A stretch of DNA of 64,000 nucleotides from a virus. The notes beneath the pieces are model-generated. The model had not been told where the DNA came from. It saw nothing but the letters and a program-made list of their open reading frames with translations, and did not search any database. This document shows, piece after piece, positions 15,467 through 22,109 of this stretch (the first letter of the stretch is position 1; each line of letters opens with the position of its first letter). The position numbers and the translations under genes were made by a program. Location of the stretch: IMG/VR virus record IMGVR_UViG_3300032291_002944, positions 1-64,000 of that record. One strand, given 5' to 3'.

Positions 15467-15844
15467 ATGAAAAGAAATTATAATGACGTGTTCAGATTCA
15501 TTGATGAAATGTTTGGACAATTTGATTTTAACCCTACGGGTGGAGAGTGGAAAACTCAAACTAAAACATCTTCTGATGGGACAAGTAAAATAACGACCCA
15601 TTATTGGAGTAATGATAAATCAGATTCAAAAACTGAAAATGTCGAAAAATTGAAGGCTCAACTCGAATATGCGATTGAAAATGAAGATTTTGAATTAGCT
15701 GTTGCTTTGAGAGATAAAATTAAAGGTCTTGAAACAAACCGAGAATTAATTACAAAACTTGAATTGGAACTGAAACAATCTATACAAGAACAAAATTTTG
15801 AAAGGTCTATTGAAATTAGAGACCAATTAAGAAAACTAAAGTAA
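15467..15844 (+). CDS. Two-UVR-motif protein, possible ClpC adaptor
   Basis: A 125-residue protein. The first half (about 1-55) is variable and polar. The second half has two UVR helices in tandem: about 61-89 (ENEDFELAVALRDKIKGLE) and about 97-125 (QEQNFERSIEIRDQLRKLK). UVR motifs mediate contact between UvrB and UvrC and, in McsA, with ClpC. It lies back-to-back with a ClpC-like gene whose linker also carries a UVR helix, so an adaptor or regulator role for that unfoldase is a reasonable inference. It has a perfect host-type promoter and its own terminator, making it a single-gene early unit. The McsA zinc fingers (CxxC) are absent. Confidence 0.78.
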   Translation: MKRNYNDVFRFIDEMFGQFDFNPTGGEWKTQTKTSSDGTSKITTHYWSNDKSDSKTENVEKLKAQLEYAIENEDFELAVALRDKIKGLETNRELITKLELELKQSIQEQNFERSIEIRDQLRKLK

Positions 15845-15852
15845 TTTTCAGA

Positions 15853-15876
15853 CCCTCACCAAATGGTGGGGGTTTT
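15853..15876 (+). terminator. Rho-independent terminator after the UVR gene
   Basis: CCCTCACC-AAAT-GGTGGGGG followed by TTTT, 9 nt after the UVR gene stop. The stem has one G-U pair. Confidence 0.85.
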
Positions 15877-15877
15877 G

Positions 15878-15885
15878 TATTTATA
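15878..15885 (+). promoter_or_regulatory. Candidate late promoter, TATTTATA
   Basis: TATTTATA directly after the UVR terminator and 3 nt before the next ATG. It starts the long plus-strand morphogenesis run. Confidence 0.65.
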
Positions 15886-15888
15886 TGT

Positions 15889-16227
15889 ATGAAACCATTT
15901 GAGAAATTTTTAAATGATAGTTTAGGAACAAAAGAATTACTTGAGATTTACCTTGAGTTAAGAAAACATTTTCAAGAACTAGGATTTAGTGAGGATAATT
16001 TAGTTGAACCTCCAACATATACTAATGAAATGTTTATGTTACAAAAAAGATTTCAAAGTACTTTAAAAGCTTTATTAAATCAAGTTAATTCTTATGGTTT
16101 TAAAGTGGACAGAACGGAATTTGGAGAGTACATTCAACCACTATTAAATAAAATTAACGAATTAACACCACTAAGCGAAAATGGGTATAACGAAGGAGGA
16201 AATCAAGGGGACGAAGATTTTGAATGA
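15889..16227 (+). CDS. Hypothetical late protein (112 aa)
   Basis: A 112-residue protein, mostly alpha-helical by composition, starting MKPFEKFLNDSLG and ending in an acidic, Asn/Gly-rich tail. No family recognised. Its position at the head of the morphogenesis block with its own late-promoter-like motif suggests a virion or assembly role. Its last 47 nt overlap the frame of the KTSC gene. Confidence 0.6.
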   Translation: MKPFEKFLNDSLGTKELLEIYLELRKHFQELGFSEDNLVEPPTYTNEMFMLQKRFQSTLKALLNQVNSYGFKVDRTEFGEYIQPLLNKINELTPLSENGYNEGGNQGDEDFE

Positions 16228-16423
16228 AATTAAATCGTCAAACATCAAGAGAACTGAGTACGACACTGAAACAAAAAAGTTAGTAACTGAGTTCAATAAT
16301 GGATTGAAATATGAGTACAGTGATGTACCTCATAGTATCTATACACAATTTAGAAAAGCCGAATCACAGGGTAAATTTTTCATTTCAGAAATATCAAAAA
16401 AATATTCATACAAAAAAGTATAG
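16181..16423 (+). CDS. KTSC-domain protein
   Basis: An 80-residue protein whose body matches the KTSC domain: SSNIKRTEYDTETKKL, VTEFNNGLKYEYSDVP, IYTQFRKAESQGKFF, ISEISKKYSY. KTSC domains are short and widespread in phages, with a proposed nucleic-acid link; the biochemical role is unknown. The ATG at 16181 gives a 47-nt overlap with the preceding gene. A TTG at 16220, just before that gene's stop and about 20 nt after a purine run AAGGAGG, would start right at the domain and is a plausible alternative start. Confidence 0.75.
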   Translation: MGITKEEIKGTKILNEIKSSNIKRTEYDTETKKLVTEFNNGLKYEYSDVPHSIYTQFRKAESQGKFFISEISKKYSYKKV

Positions 16424-16432
16424 TATTCCTAC

Positions 16433-16440
16433 TATTTATA
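16433..16440 (+). promoter_or_regulatory. Candidate late promoter, TATTTATA
   Basis: TATTTATA, 4 nt before the ATG of the nucleotidyltransferase gene. Confidence 0.6.
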
Positions 16441-16444
16441 ATGT

Positions 16445-17170
16445 ATGAGTAATTTCAAAAAAATTCTTGATAGTTTTTCTGTTAAAGACACTTTAAATCC
16501 AAAAGTGTGGGAAAATCCCGAAAATCCTGACAAATCGGTTATGATACCAAAAATCAGGGAAACACTTTTGCGTATTGCCGAAAAATTTATTGAGTATTTG
16601 GGAGAAGATGTTTTTGTTGAGGATATTGTTTTAACTGGTTCTTTAGCAAATTATAATTGGTCTGAATTTTCTGACTTTGACTTACATGTTCTTGTTGATT
16701 TAAAACAATATGAAGATGATACGGATTTATATAAAGAATTATTTAATTTGAAAAAACAAGTATTCAACGATAAACATAATATCAGAATTTATGGATACGA
16801 TGTTGAAGTATATTCTCAAGATGTTGAAGAGGAACACTATAGTTCAGGAGTTTATTCTGTAATGAATAATGAATGGGTTAGTGAACCAGAAAAATTTAAA
16901 AGTAATGTTGATAAGACAATTTTAGAAAAAAAGATTAAAAATTGGACAGAAAAAATAGATTCTGCAATTGAAGAAGAAAAAGATTTAGAAAAAATTAAAA
17001 CTAAACTTAAAGATTATAGAAAATCTGGATTAGAAAAAGACGGTGAATTATCATATGAAAATTTAGTTTTTAAATTCTTAAGAAGGTCAGGACACATTCA
17101 AAAATTATTTGATACCGCTAATAAAGAGCTTGATAAAGAGTTGTCAATTGAAAGAACTATAACTGAATAA
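16445..17170 (+). CDS. Nucleotidyltransferase-fold protein
   Basis: A 241-residue protein with the pol-beta-type nucleotidyltransferase signature: LTGSLANYNWSEFSDFDLHV (G65-S66, then D77 and D79), and a later DVEVYSQD giving a third acidic position near residue 118. This is the GS-x10-DxD pattern of minimal nucleotidyltransferases. The C-terminal 90 residues are a charged helical region. Such genes occur near head genes of T4-like environmental phages, but the substrate is unknown. Possible roles include tRNA or protein modification (AMPylation-like). The late-promoter-like motif suggests late expression or packaging. Confidence 0.8.
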   Translation: MSNFKKILDSFSVKDTLNPKVWENPENPDKSVMIPKIRETLLRIAEKFIEYLGEDVFVEDIVLTGSLANYNWSEFSDFDLHVLVDLKQYEDDTDLYKELFNLKKQVFNDKHNIRIYGYDVEVYSQDVEEEHYSSGVYSVMNNEWVSEPEKFKSNVDKTILEKKIKNWTEKIDSAIEEEKDLEKIKTKLKDYRKSGLEKDGELSYENLVFKFLRRSGHIQKLFDTANKELDKELSIERTITE

Positions 17171-17193
17171 TTAAATTATTCCTATTAATCGTA

Positions 17194-17201
17194 TATTTAT
17201 A
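17194..17201 (+). promoter_or_regulatory. Candidate late promoter, TATTTATA
   Basis: TATTTATA, 13 nt before the ATG of the Thr/Pro-rich protein. Confidence 0.6.
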
Positions 17202-17214
17202 AAGAAAAAATTAG

Positions 17215-17973
17215 ATGGCATTCAATTATTATATAGCATCGTATTGTAGTTCTTCGGCACAATTGTTTATCAAGTCCGAGGATTCACTTATTATTGGTAA
17301 AATTTATGACTTAATTATCAATGGAAATAACGGTTGTTATACTATTGGTGAGGGAATTGACACTCCTTTAGCATCAACTGCCACAATATTTAATGGTCCA
17401 TGGAACACATGTTTAGAATGTTTGGGAGATGTTACACCAACTCCAACTGCATCTGTAACTCAGACTCCAACAAATACACCAACAGTAACGCAAACTCCAA
17501 CTAACACTACAACTAAAACTCAAACGCCAACACCTACTAACACACAAACTCCAACTAACACTGCAACCAACACACAAACTCCAACTAATACCGCAACAAC
17601 AACTCAAACTCAAACACCAACTAACACTTCAACTCAAACTCAAACACCAACTAACACTTCAACAAGAACTCCAACCCCAAGTATTACCGCATCTCCAACT
17701 GGAACTGCGGCAATTACACCAACTCCTACAGGAACACCAAATACAACACCAACAGCAACTCCAACACCTAGTGTGACTATTGGATTTGTTAAATATGTTA
17801 ACCAACAATATGAATATACTATTGGAATGTTAGGTAACGTTAGCGGTGGGACTCAGATGGTTCCTTCAGGAGCAACGGTACCTTATCAAGTAATGACAAG
17901 TGAAGATGGTGATGAAGTAATTGTACAACTAAACGCAATCTCATTAGGAGGATTTAACGGATTAAACAATTAA
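17215..17973 (+). CDS. Mucin-like Thr/Pro repeat virion protein
   Basis: A 252-residue protein in three parts: an N-terminal Cys-containing module (about 1-75, with two CxxC-like pairs), a low-complexity stalk of about 115 residues built from QTPTNT(A/S)T-type repeats, and a C-terminal beta-rich module (about 190-252). The stalk recalls the linkers in the LamG protein at 9672, and the N-terminal modules share Cys-rich character with it. It is probably a decoration or fibre protein; extended Thr/Pro stalks are typical targets of O-glycosylation, and this genome carries many glycosyltransferases. That link is inference. Confidence 0.72.
   Translation: MAFNYYIASYCSSSAQLFIKSEDSLIIGKIYDLIINGNNGCYTIGEGIDTPLASTATIFNGPWNTCLECLGDVTPTPTASVTQTPTNTPTVTQTPTNTTTKTQTPTPTNTQTPTNTATNTQTPTNTATTTQTQTPTNTSTQTQTPTNTSTRTPTPSITASPTGTAAITPTPTGTPNTTPTATPTPSVTIGFVKYVNQQYEYTIGMLGNVSGGTQMVPSGATVPYQVMTSEDGDEVIVQLNAISLGGFNGLNN
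17437..17772 (+). repeat. Short tandem repeats encoding the Thr/Pro stalk
   Basis: Degenerate tandem repeats of units such as CAAACTCCAACTAACACT, with a near-identical pair near 17611-17670. Being in frame and imperfect, they can lengthen or shorten the protein stalk by slippage without frameshift. They are coding repeats, not a CRISPR array. Confidence 0.75.
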
Positions 17974-17995
17974 AAATAAATAAATAATACAAGAT

Positions 17996-19504
17996 ATGGC
18001 AAATTTAAAACCAATCGGAAGTGAAAAATTACAAGGCCAAGATAAGATAAGTAGGATTATGGAAATTGCTCGTTTCAACGAAGTTCTTCCACAACCTATT
18101 AATGAAACTTCAAAGTCTGAATTTTCAGTTTCTTTGGCCGATGGTAACAACTATCAAATTGTTAAAGAAAGACAAGGATATATCATCAAGAAAACTATTT
18201 CTGAATCCGATACAGATTATATTGAACCTATGAAAAATAGAAAATACTATTCTTCATATTCTCAAGCATTAAAAAGATTAAACTTAGTTGCTGGAGAATT
18301 AAATAGGATTAATGAAAATGACGAAGGTGTTTCATTATATGGTGAACAAAAAAAATTTACATTAAAAACTCCAAAACCTGCAATTGAGGCTCCAGCACCA
18401 GCTGCTGAAGTACCTGCGGCACCTCCTGCAGTACCGTCACCTGAATTACCAGCATCACCAATGGGAGATGAAATGGGTATGGGAGATGAATTGGCTCCTG
18501 AGATTGATGACGTTGATGTAGATGTTGACATTGATGCAACTGAAAAAGAAGATGATGACGAACAAGTTACATTCAAAACTATTCAAAAATTAACTGGAAA
18601 ACTAACACAAAAAATTAGAGTTTTAGATAACAACGAAGGAATGACTTCTGAAGATATTAAGTATGTTATTAACATGGTATTATCTTCGTTAGACTTGAAA
18701 GAATTATCTGAAGAAGATAAAGAAGATATCGTAAACAAATTTGACGATGAAAACGTTGATTTAGGTGCTGATAGCATGGATGGAGAAGATTTGACTGACG
18801 ATAGTGAAGTTGAAGATATCCAAGCAGATTTTGACCTTCCTATTGAAGGTGAAATGGATGAAGACGCGTATTTCGTTCCAATGGATGATGAAAGTGAATA
18901 TGAAGGTGAAGGAAACTTTGGAAAAGGTTCTGATTGGAATGTACCAACTCGTAAAGGAAAAATGTATGGTTCATTTGGAGATGGTAACTGGATAGATGAT
19001 ATCGGTCAACAACACCAAGGCGAATTTGATTTTGACTTTGATGAAGAAGAATTTGAAGATTTCCCATCATTTGACCAAAAACATGGCGGAAAACATCAAT
19101 GGTTTGCTAAGGGAGACCATGGCAGCAATATGTTTAACTCATATAAAGAGAAACACGGTTCACCATTCAAAGTTAGAACACGTAGAAAATCTGATAATGG
19201 TGCAATCTTAGATAGTATCTTTGGAGAATCTAAAGTTGACAAAGTAATTTCAAAATACTTTGAAACGTCTAAAAAAGAAATCTTAGAAAACAACGAAAAG
19301 AAAAACCAAAAAAACTTAGAAGTTAAAAAAGTTATGCAAACAGTTGTAACAATGACTGAGACATTTGAACAAGAAATGGCAGCTAAGAAATTCTTACAAG
19401 AAAACTCTAACTCTAAATTTATAGGAATTACAAATAAGAAAAATTTAGTATTTGAAAACAAAGGTGAACAAGTTAAGATTTCACCAGAGGGTAATATATT
19501 ATGA
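17996..19504 (+). CDS. Large acidic head-region protein, unknown
   Basis: A 502-residue protein with a folded N-terminal part (about 1-120), an Ala/Pro-rich hinge (about 125-160), a very acidic central part (about 165-340, many DVDVD and DDE runs), a basic patch (about 370-400, RTRRKS) and a C-terminal helical domain (about 405-502). No family recognised. It heads a string of four overlapping or near-overlapping genes leading to the terminase, so a role in head assembly or packaging is likely. TAAATAAATAATA lies upstream, but not the exact late motif. Confidence 0.7.
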   Translation: MANLKPIGSEKLQGQDKISRIMEIARFNEVLPQPINETSKSEFSVSLADGNNYQIVKERQGYIIKKTISESDTDYIEPMKNRKYYSSYSQALKRLNLVAGELNRINENDEGVSLYGEQKKFTLKTPKPAIEAPAPAAEVPAAPPAVPSPELPASPMGDEMGMGDELAPEIDDVDVDVDIDATEKEDDDEQVTFKTIQKLTGKLTQKIRVLDNNEGMTSEDIKYVINMVLSSLDLKELSEEDKEDIVNKFDDENVDLGADSMDGEDLTDDSEVEDIQADFDLPIEGEMDEDAYFVPMDDESEYEGEGNFGKGSDWNVPTRKGKMYGSFGDGNWIDDIGQQHQGEFDFDFDEEEFEDFPSFDQKHGGKHQWFAKGDHGSNMFNSYKEKHGSPFKVRTRRKSDNGAILDSIFGESKVDKVISKYFETSKKEILENNEKKNQKNLEVKKVMQTVVTMTETFEQEMAAKKFLQENSNSKFIGITNKKNLVFENKGEQVKISPEGNIL

Positions 19505-19899
19505 GTTATTTAACTTACGTAAACGGTTTAGGGCCTAATTATAAGGGAGACAATCTTTACGAGTTTATTTTTTCTGATAGTTTAGAAGATGTGTGGGGTG
19601 ATGGATGGGATAACAAACCATCAAACAGTTACCCGACACCACCTGAACTACAATACATTAAAAAAGTTGGAGTTCTGAGAAATACTAATATAAAATTGGA
19701 ATTGATTCAGAACTCCGATTTTTTTTCTATGGTAGATGCAATTGACGATGTTGTTGCTTTAGCTTGGGAAGAAGATGACCAAAACGGCCAAAAAAGATTG
19801 GTATTCCGATATGGTAGTACCGAAAAAGAAATAAAAGACAAACTCTATGAGAGAGATTTGATTTTAGAATTTGAACAGAAAGTAGTATATGAAAATTAA
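19501..19899 (+). CDS. Hypothetical head-region protein (132 aa)
   Basis: A 132-residue mixed alpha/beta protein with no recognised domain. Its ATG overlaps the stop of the previous gene (ATGA) and its end overlaps the next start by 11 nt, so it is translated as part of the same string. Conserved-looking aromatic stretches (DVWGDGWDNKPSNSYPTPPE) suggest a folded protein, perhaps a small head or neck component, which is inference from position. Confidence 0.65.
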   Translation: MSYLTYVNGLGPNYKGDNLYEFIFSDSLEDVWGDGWDNKPSNSYPTPPELQYIKKVGVLRNTNIKLELIQNSDFFSMVDAIDDVVALAWEEDDQNGQKRLVFRYGSTEKEIKDKLYERDLILEFEQKVVYEN

Positions 19900-20785
19900 C
19901 AAAAAAACCCTTGAACTTATAGAAAACGGTTTATCTTCGAAGACTGTTTCCAAATTAACCGAATCACAAATTGACGTTTTACATAAAAAATTAGTTACAG
20001 AACAAATTAACGTTTCAAAAACAGATACTGCAACAATTACTAGGTTAAAAAGTGAAAAAAAACCTTTCCAAGTTTATGAAAAAGAACTTGATGAAGAGGA
20101 AGAAGTTACAGTTGACCCAAATAAAGAAACCGAAACACAAGACCCAAAACAAGTAGGCCCATCATCTGATGATGGATTTGGTGATGAAAATGACGGTATG
20201 GGTATGTTCGAAAATGAGGCAGACCTTAAGCCAGGTCAACCTAATCCATGGGCTATATGTCACGCACAGGTTGGACCTAAAAAAACAAGAAAATTTGAAA
20301 GATGTGTACAATCTGTAAAAAAACAATTGGCAGAAGGAAAAAATCCACTATCTTTGTTCTTAGAAAATGAAATATCTAAGCTTGTGGAAAAACACATACA
20401 ACCAAAAATGACAAAAGGAGAATTATTAAAATATCTTTCAGAAGGAGAACACAGTAAATCGGATAATGATACTAAAACGGCACCTGTAAGAACAAAACCT
20501 GATGTTAAACCTAAAACAAGACCTGGACATCCGATGAAAAATCCTAATCCAGGTGAAAAACCAAGTCCTAAGGCAAAAACTAATGTGGATGAAAATAATC
20601 CTGCAGAGGCTCCGACTATTGCGCCTACAAGAACAAAACCTGATGTAAGACCAAATAAAAGACCTTCACATCCAATGAAAAACCCAAATCCTGGTGAAAA
20701 ACCAAATCCTAAGGCCAAAAAAATAAGTCCTGAGGTTGCCAAGGATAAAGTTATTGATACTATTATGAACATTTTAAAAAAATAA
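19889..20785 (+). CDS. Virion-type protein with leader-like motif and Pro/Lys repeats
   Basis: A 298-residue protein. Residues 22-39 (KLTESQIDVLHKKLVTEQ) match the leader motif of the proteins at 7679 and 33593. A central Cys-containing segment reads NPWAICHAQVGPKKTRKFERC. The C-terminal third has two copies of a 32-residue Pro/Lys-rich repeat (RTKPDVKPKTRPGHPMKNP and a close variant) 47 codons apart. Basic repeats of this sort could bind DNA or packaged material. It sits between head-region genes just before the terminase; function unknown. Confidence 0.7.
   Translation: MKINKKTLELIENGLSSKTVSKLTESQIDVLHKKLVTEQINVSKTDTATITRLKSEKKPFQVYEKELDEEEEVTVDPNKETETQDPKQVGPSSDDGFGDENDGMGMFENEADLKPGQPNPWAICHAQVGPKKTRKFERCVQSVKKQLAEGKNPLSLFLENEISKLVEKHIQPKMTKGELLKYLSEGEHSKSDNDTKTAPVRTKPDVKPKTRPGHPMKNPNPGEKPSPKAKTNVDENNPAEAPTIAPTRTKPDVRPNKRPSHPMKNPNPGEKPNPKAKKISPEVAKDKVIDTIMNILKK
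20483..20578 (+). repeat. Coding repeat, copy 1 of 2 (32 codons)
   Basis: Encodes PVRTKPDVKPKTRPGHP and on through NPNPGEKPSPKAK. Copy 2 starts 141 nt downstream at 20624. Copies differ mainly at third positions and a few residues, consistent with an old in-frame duplication. Confidence 0.85.
20624..20719 (+). repeat. Coding repeat, copy 2 of 2 (32 codons)
   Basis: Encodes PTRTKPDVRPNKRPSHP and on through NPNPGEKPNPKAK, the partner of the copy at 20483. Confidence 0.85.
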
Positions 20786-20787
20786 TT

Positions 20788-22101
20788 ATGGATAAGAATG
20801 TTAGAGAACAATTAGATTATGGTGACACACCCGAAAGAATGGACCCGAAGTTAGAAAAAAAACTAGCGAGTCCTGAAAGTTTATATGGGTCAAATCCTGC
20901 AATGAAAAAAGGTCCTGCTGATGTACAAAGATTAGTTAGCCAAAGATTTAAAAAAGTTGCTGACAAATTAAGAGAAGTAACAAAAATTGAAAATCTTAGT
21001 TCTAAACAAGTTCAAGGGATGGTTTATGAGGAAATGATGGCCAAATTACCTATGATTATACAAATTGAAGCAAGACACAAAGAAGAGTTAGAAGAACTTG
21101 CAAAACAAGCCTCAATGGAAGAGACTGAAATTCCTGAAGGATGGGTAAAAATTATTGCCGAATTAGGTTCAAGAATTGATACATCAAACTTTCAAATGGA
21201 ACCAAAGAAAGAAAAAGAAGATGAGGAAGATAAAGAACCTAAATTAGAAATTCCATCATTTGATGTTTCAGATTTAACTGATGAAGAAGAGTTTGAACTT
21301 GAAAAACATAAAAGAAATATTATCAATGCAATCATACAAGGAGCTGCAAAGAAAGGACATTATGTTTTTCAAAAACCTAATATTAAAGAAAGATTAAACG
21401 AAATTGACCCAAGATTATATCCTGCTTATTTAGGGATTATGGCAATCAACGATTTCATGTATTTTACAATGGAACAAATGATTGAAATGATGAGTCAAAC
21501 AGGCAATGGAGTTGCTGGTAAAGTAGAATTAGACCCTGACGATGAAGACGGTGATGATGGAGGAGAAGGTGATGATTCTGATACTGTGATTAAAGCACAA
21601 GGAATGATTTTTCCAATTCTTTGTCACGAAATTATCAAAGGTATTGAAGAATCAAAAGGAAGATACGGTTTACCAACATCAGACACAATGCGTGAAAAAG
21701 TAAAAGGAGCTGTTGATATATTACCTAATGAACCAATGCAATTGAGAATAGGACCTGAAATCGCCGAAAAATTAAGATTGGCATTACCTGACGAAATGTT
21801 TGATAAATCAAACAAAGGTCTAATAAACTGGTTTCATATTTTGTTATACCAAGTACCTGCCCAAGAATTCTTGGATATTGTTGGAAATGCTATCTCTGAG
21901 GACGAATCAAAAATTAAAAAGGCAACTTCAAGATTTCAAGAAATCATGAAAGAAGCTGCCGAAATGAAAAAAGAATTTGATGAATATAAAGAAGACAATG
22001 ATTCTTCTGATTTTTCAGGTTCTAATGATTTTGGAAACGACGACGATGATGACGATTTAGACGATTTCTTAGGTAGTTTAGGTATATCAAGACCTAAATA
22101 A
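20788..22101 (+). CDS. Conserved-type head protein upstream of terminase
   Basis: A 437-residue protein: a charged helical first half (about 40-140), a central folded part (about 175-340, with DPRLYPAYLGIMAINDFMY and ILCHEIIKGIEESKGRYG), and a strongly acidic tail of consecutive Asp ending DDFLGSLGISRPK. No family recognised. An acidic tail ending in a short hydrophobic peptide is common in phage assembly proteins that dock on partners. It ends 8 nt before the terminase GTG start, so a small-terminase, neck or assembly role is possible; none is proven. Confidence 0.7.
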   Translation: MDKNVREQLDYGDTPERMDPKLEKKLASPESLYGSNPAMKKGPADVQRLVSQRFKKVADKLREVTKIENLSSKQVQGMVYEEMMAKLPMIIQIEARHKEELEELAKQASMEETEIPEGWVKIIAELGSRIDTSNFQMEPKKEKEDEEDKEPKLEIPSFDVSDLTDEEEFELEKHKRNIINAIIQGAAKKGHYVFQKPNIKERLNEIDPRLYPAYLGIMAINDFMYFTMEQMIEMMSQTGNGVAGKVELDPDDEDGDDGGEGDDSDTVIKAQGMIFPILCHEIIKGIEESKGRYGLPTSDTMREKVKGAVDILPNEPMQLRIGPEIAEKLRLALPDEMFDKSNKGLINWFHILLYQVPAQEFLDIVGNAISEDESKIKKATSRFQEIMKEAAEMKKEFDEYKEDNDSSDFSGSNDFGNDDDDDDLDDFLGSLGISRPK

Positions 22102-22109
22102 TTTAATTA

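Noticed and set aside
17437-17772. Repeats considered as a CRISPR array
   Set aside because: Units are short, degenerate, in frame, without spacers of constant length and inside a coding sequence.
18262-18576. Minus-strand frame of Ser/Ala-rich residues opposite the large acidic protein
   Set aside because: Its low-complexity composition mirrors the GAT/GAA and CCA codons of the acidic, Pro/Ala-rich protein on the other strand.
20260-20811. 183-codon minus-strand frame opposite the Pro/Lys repeat protein
   Set aside because: The hydrophobic, repeated product is a reverse image of the plus-strand repeats; the plus-strand gene has proper overlaps with its neighbours.
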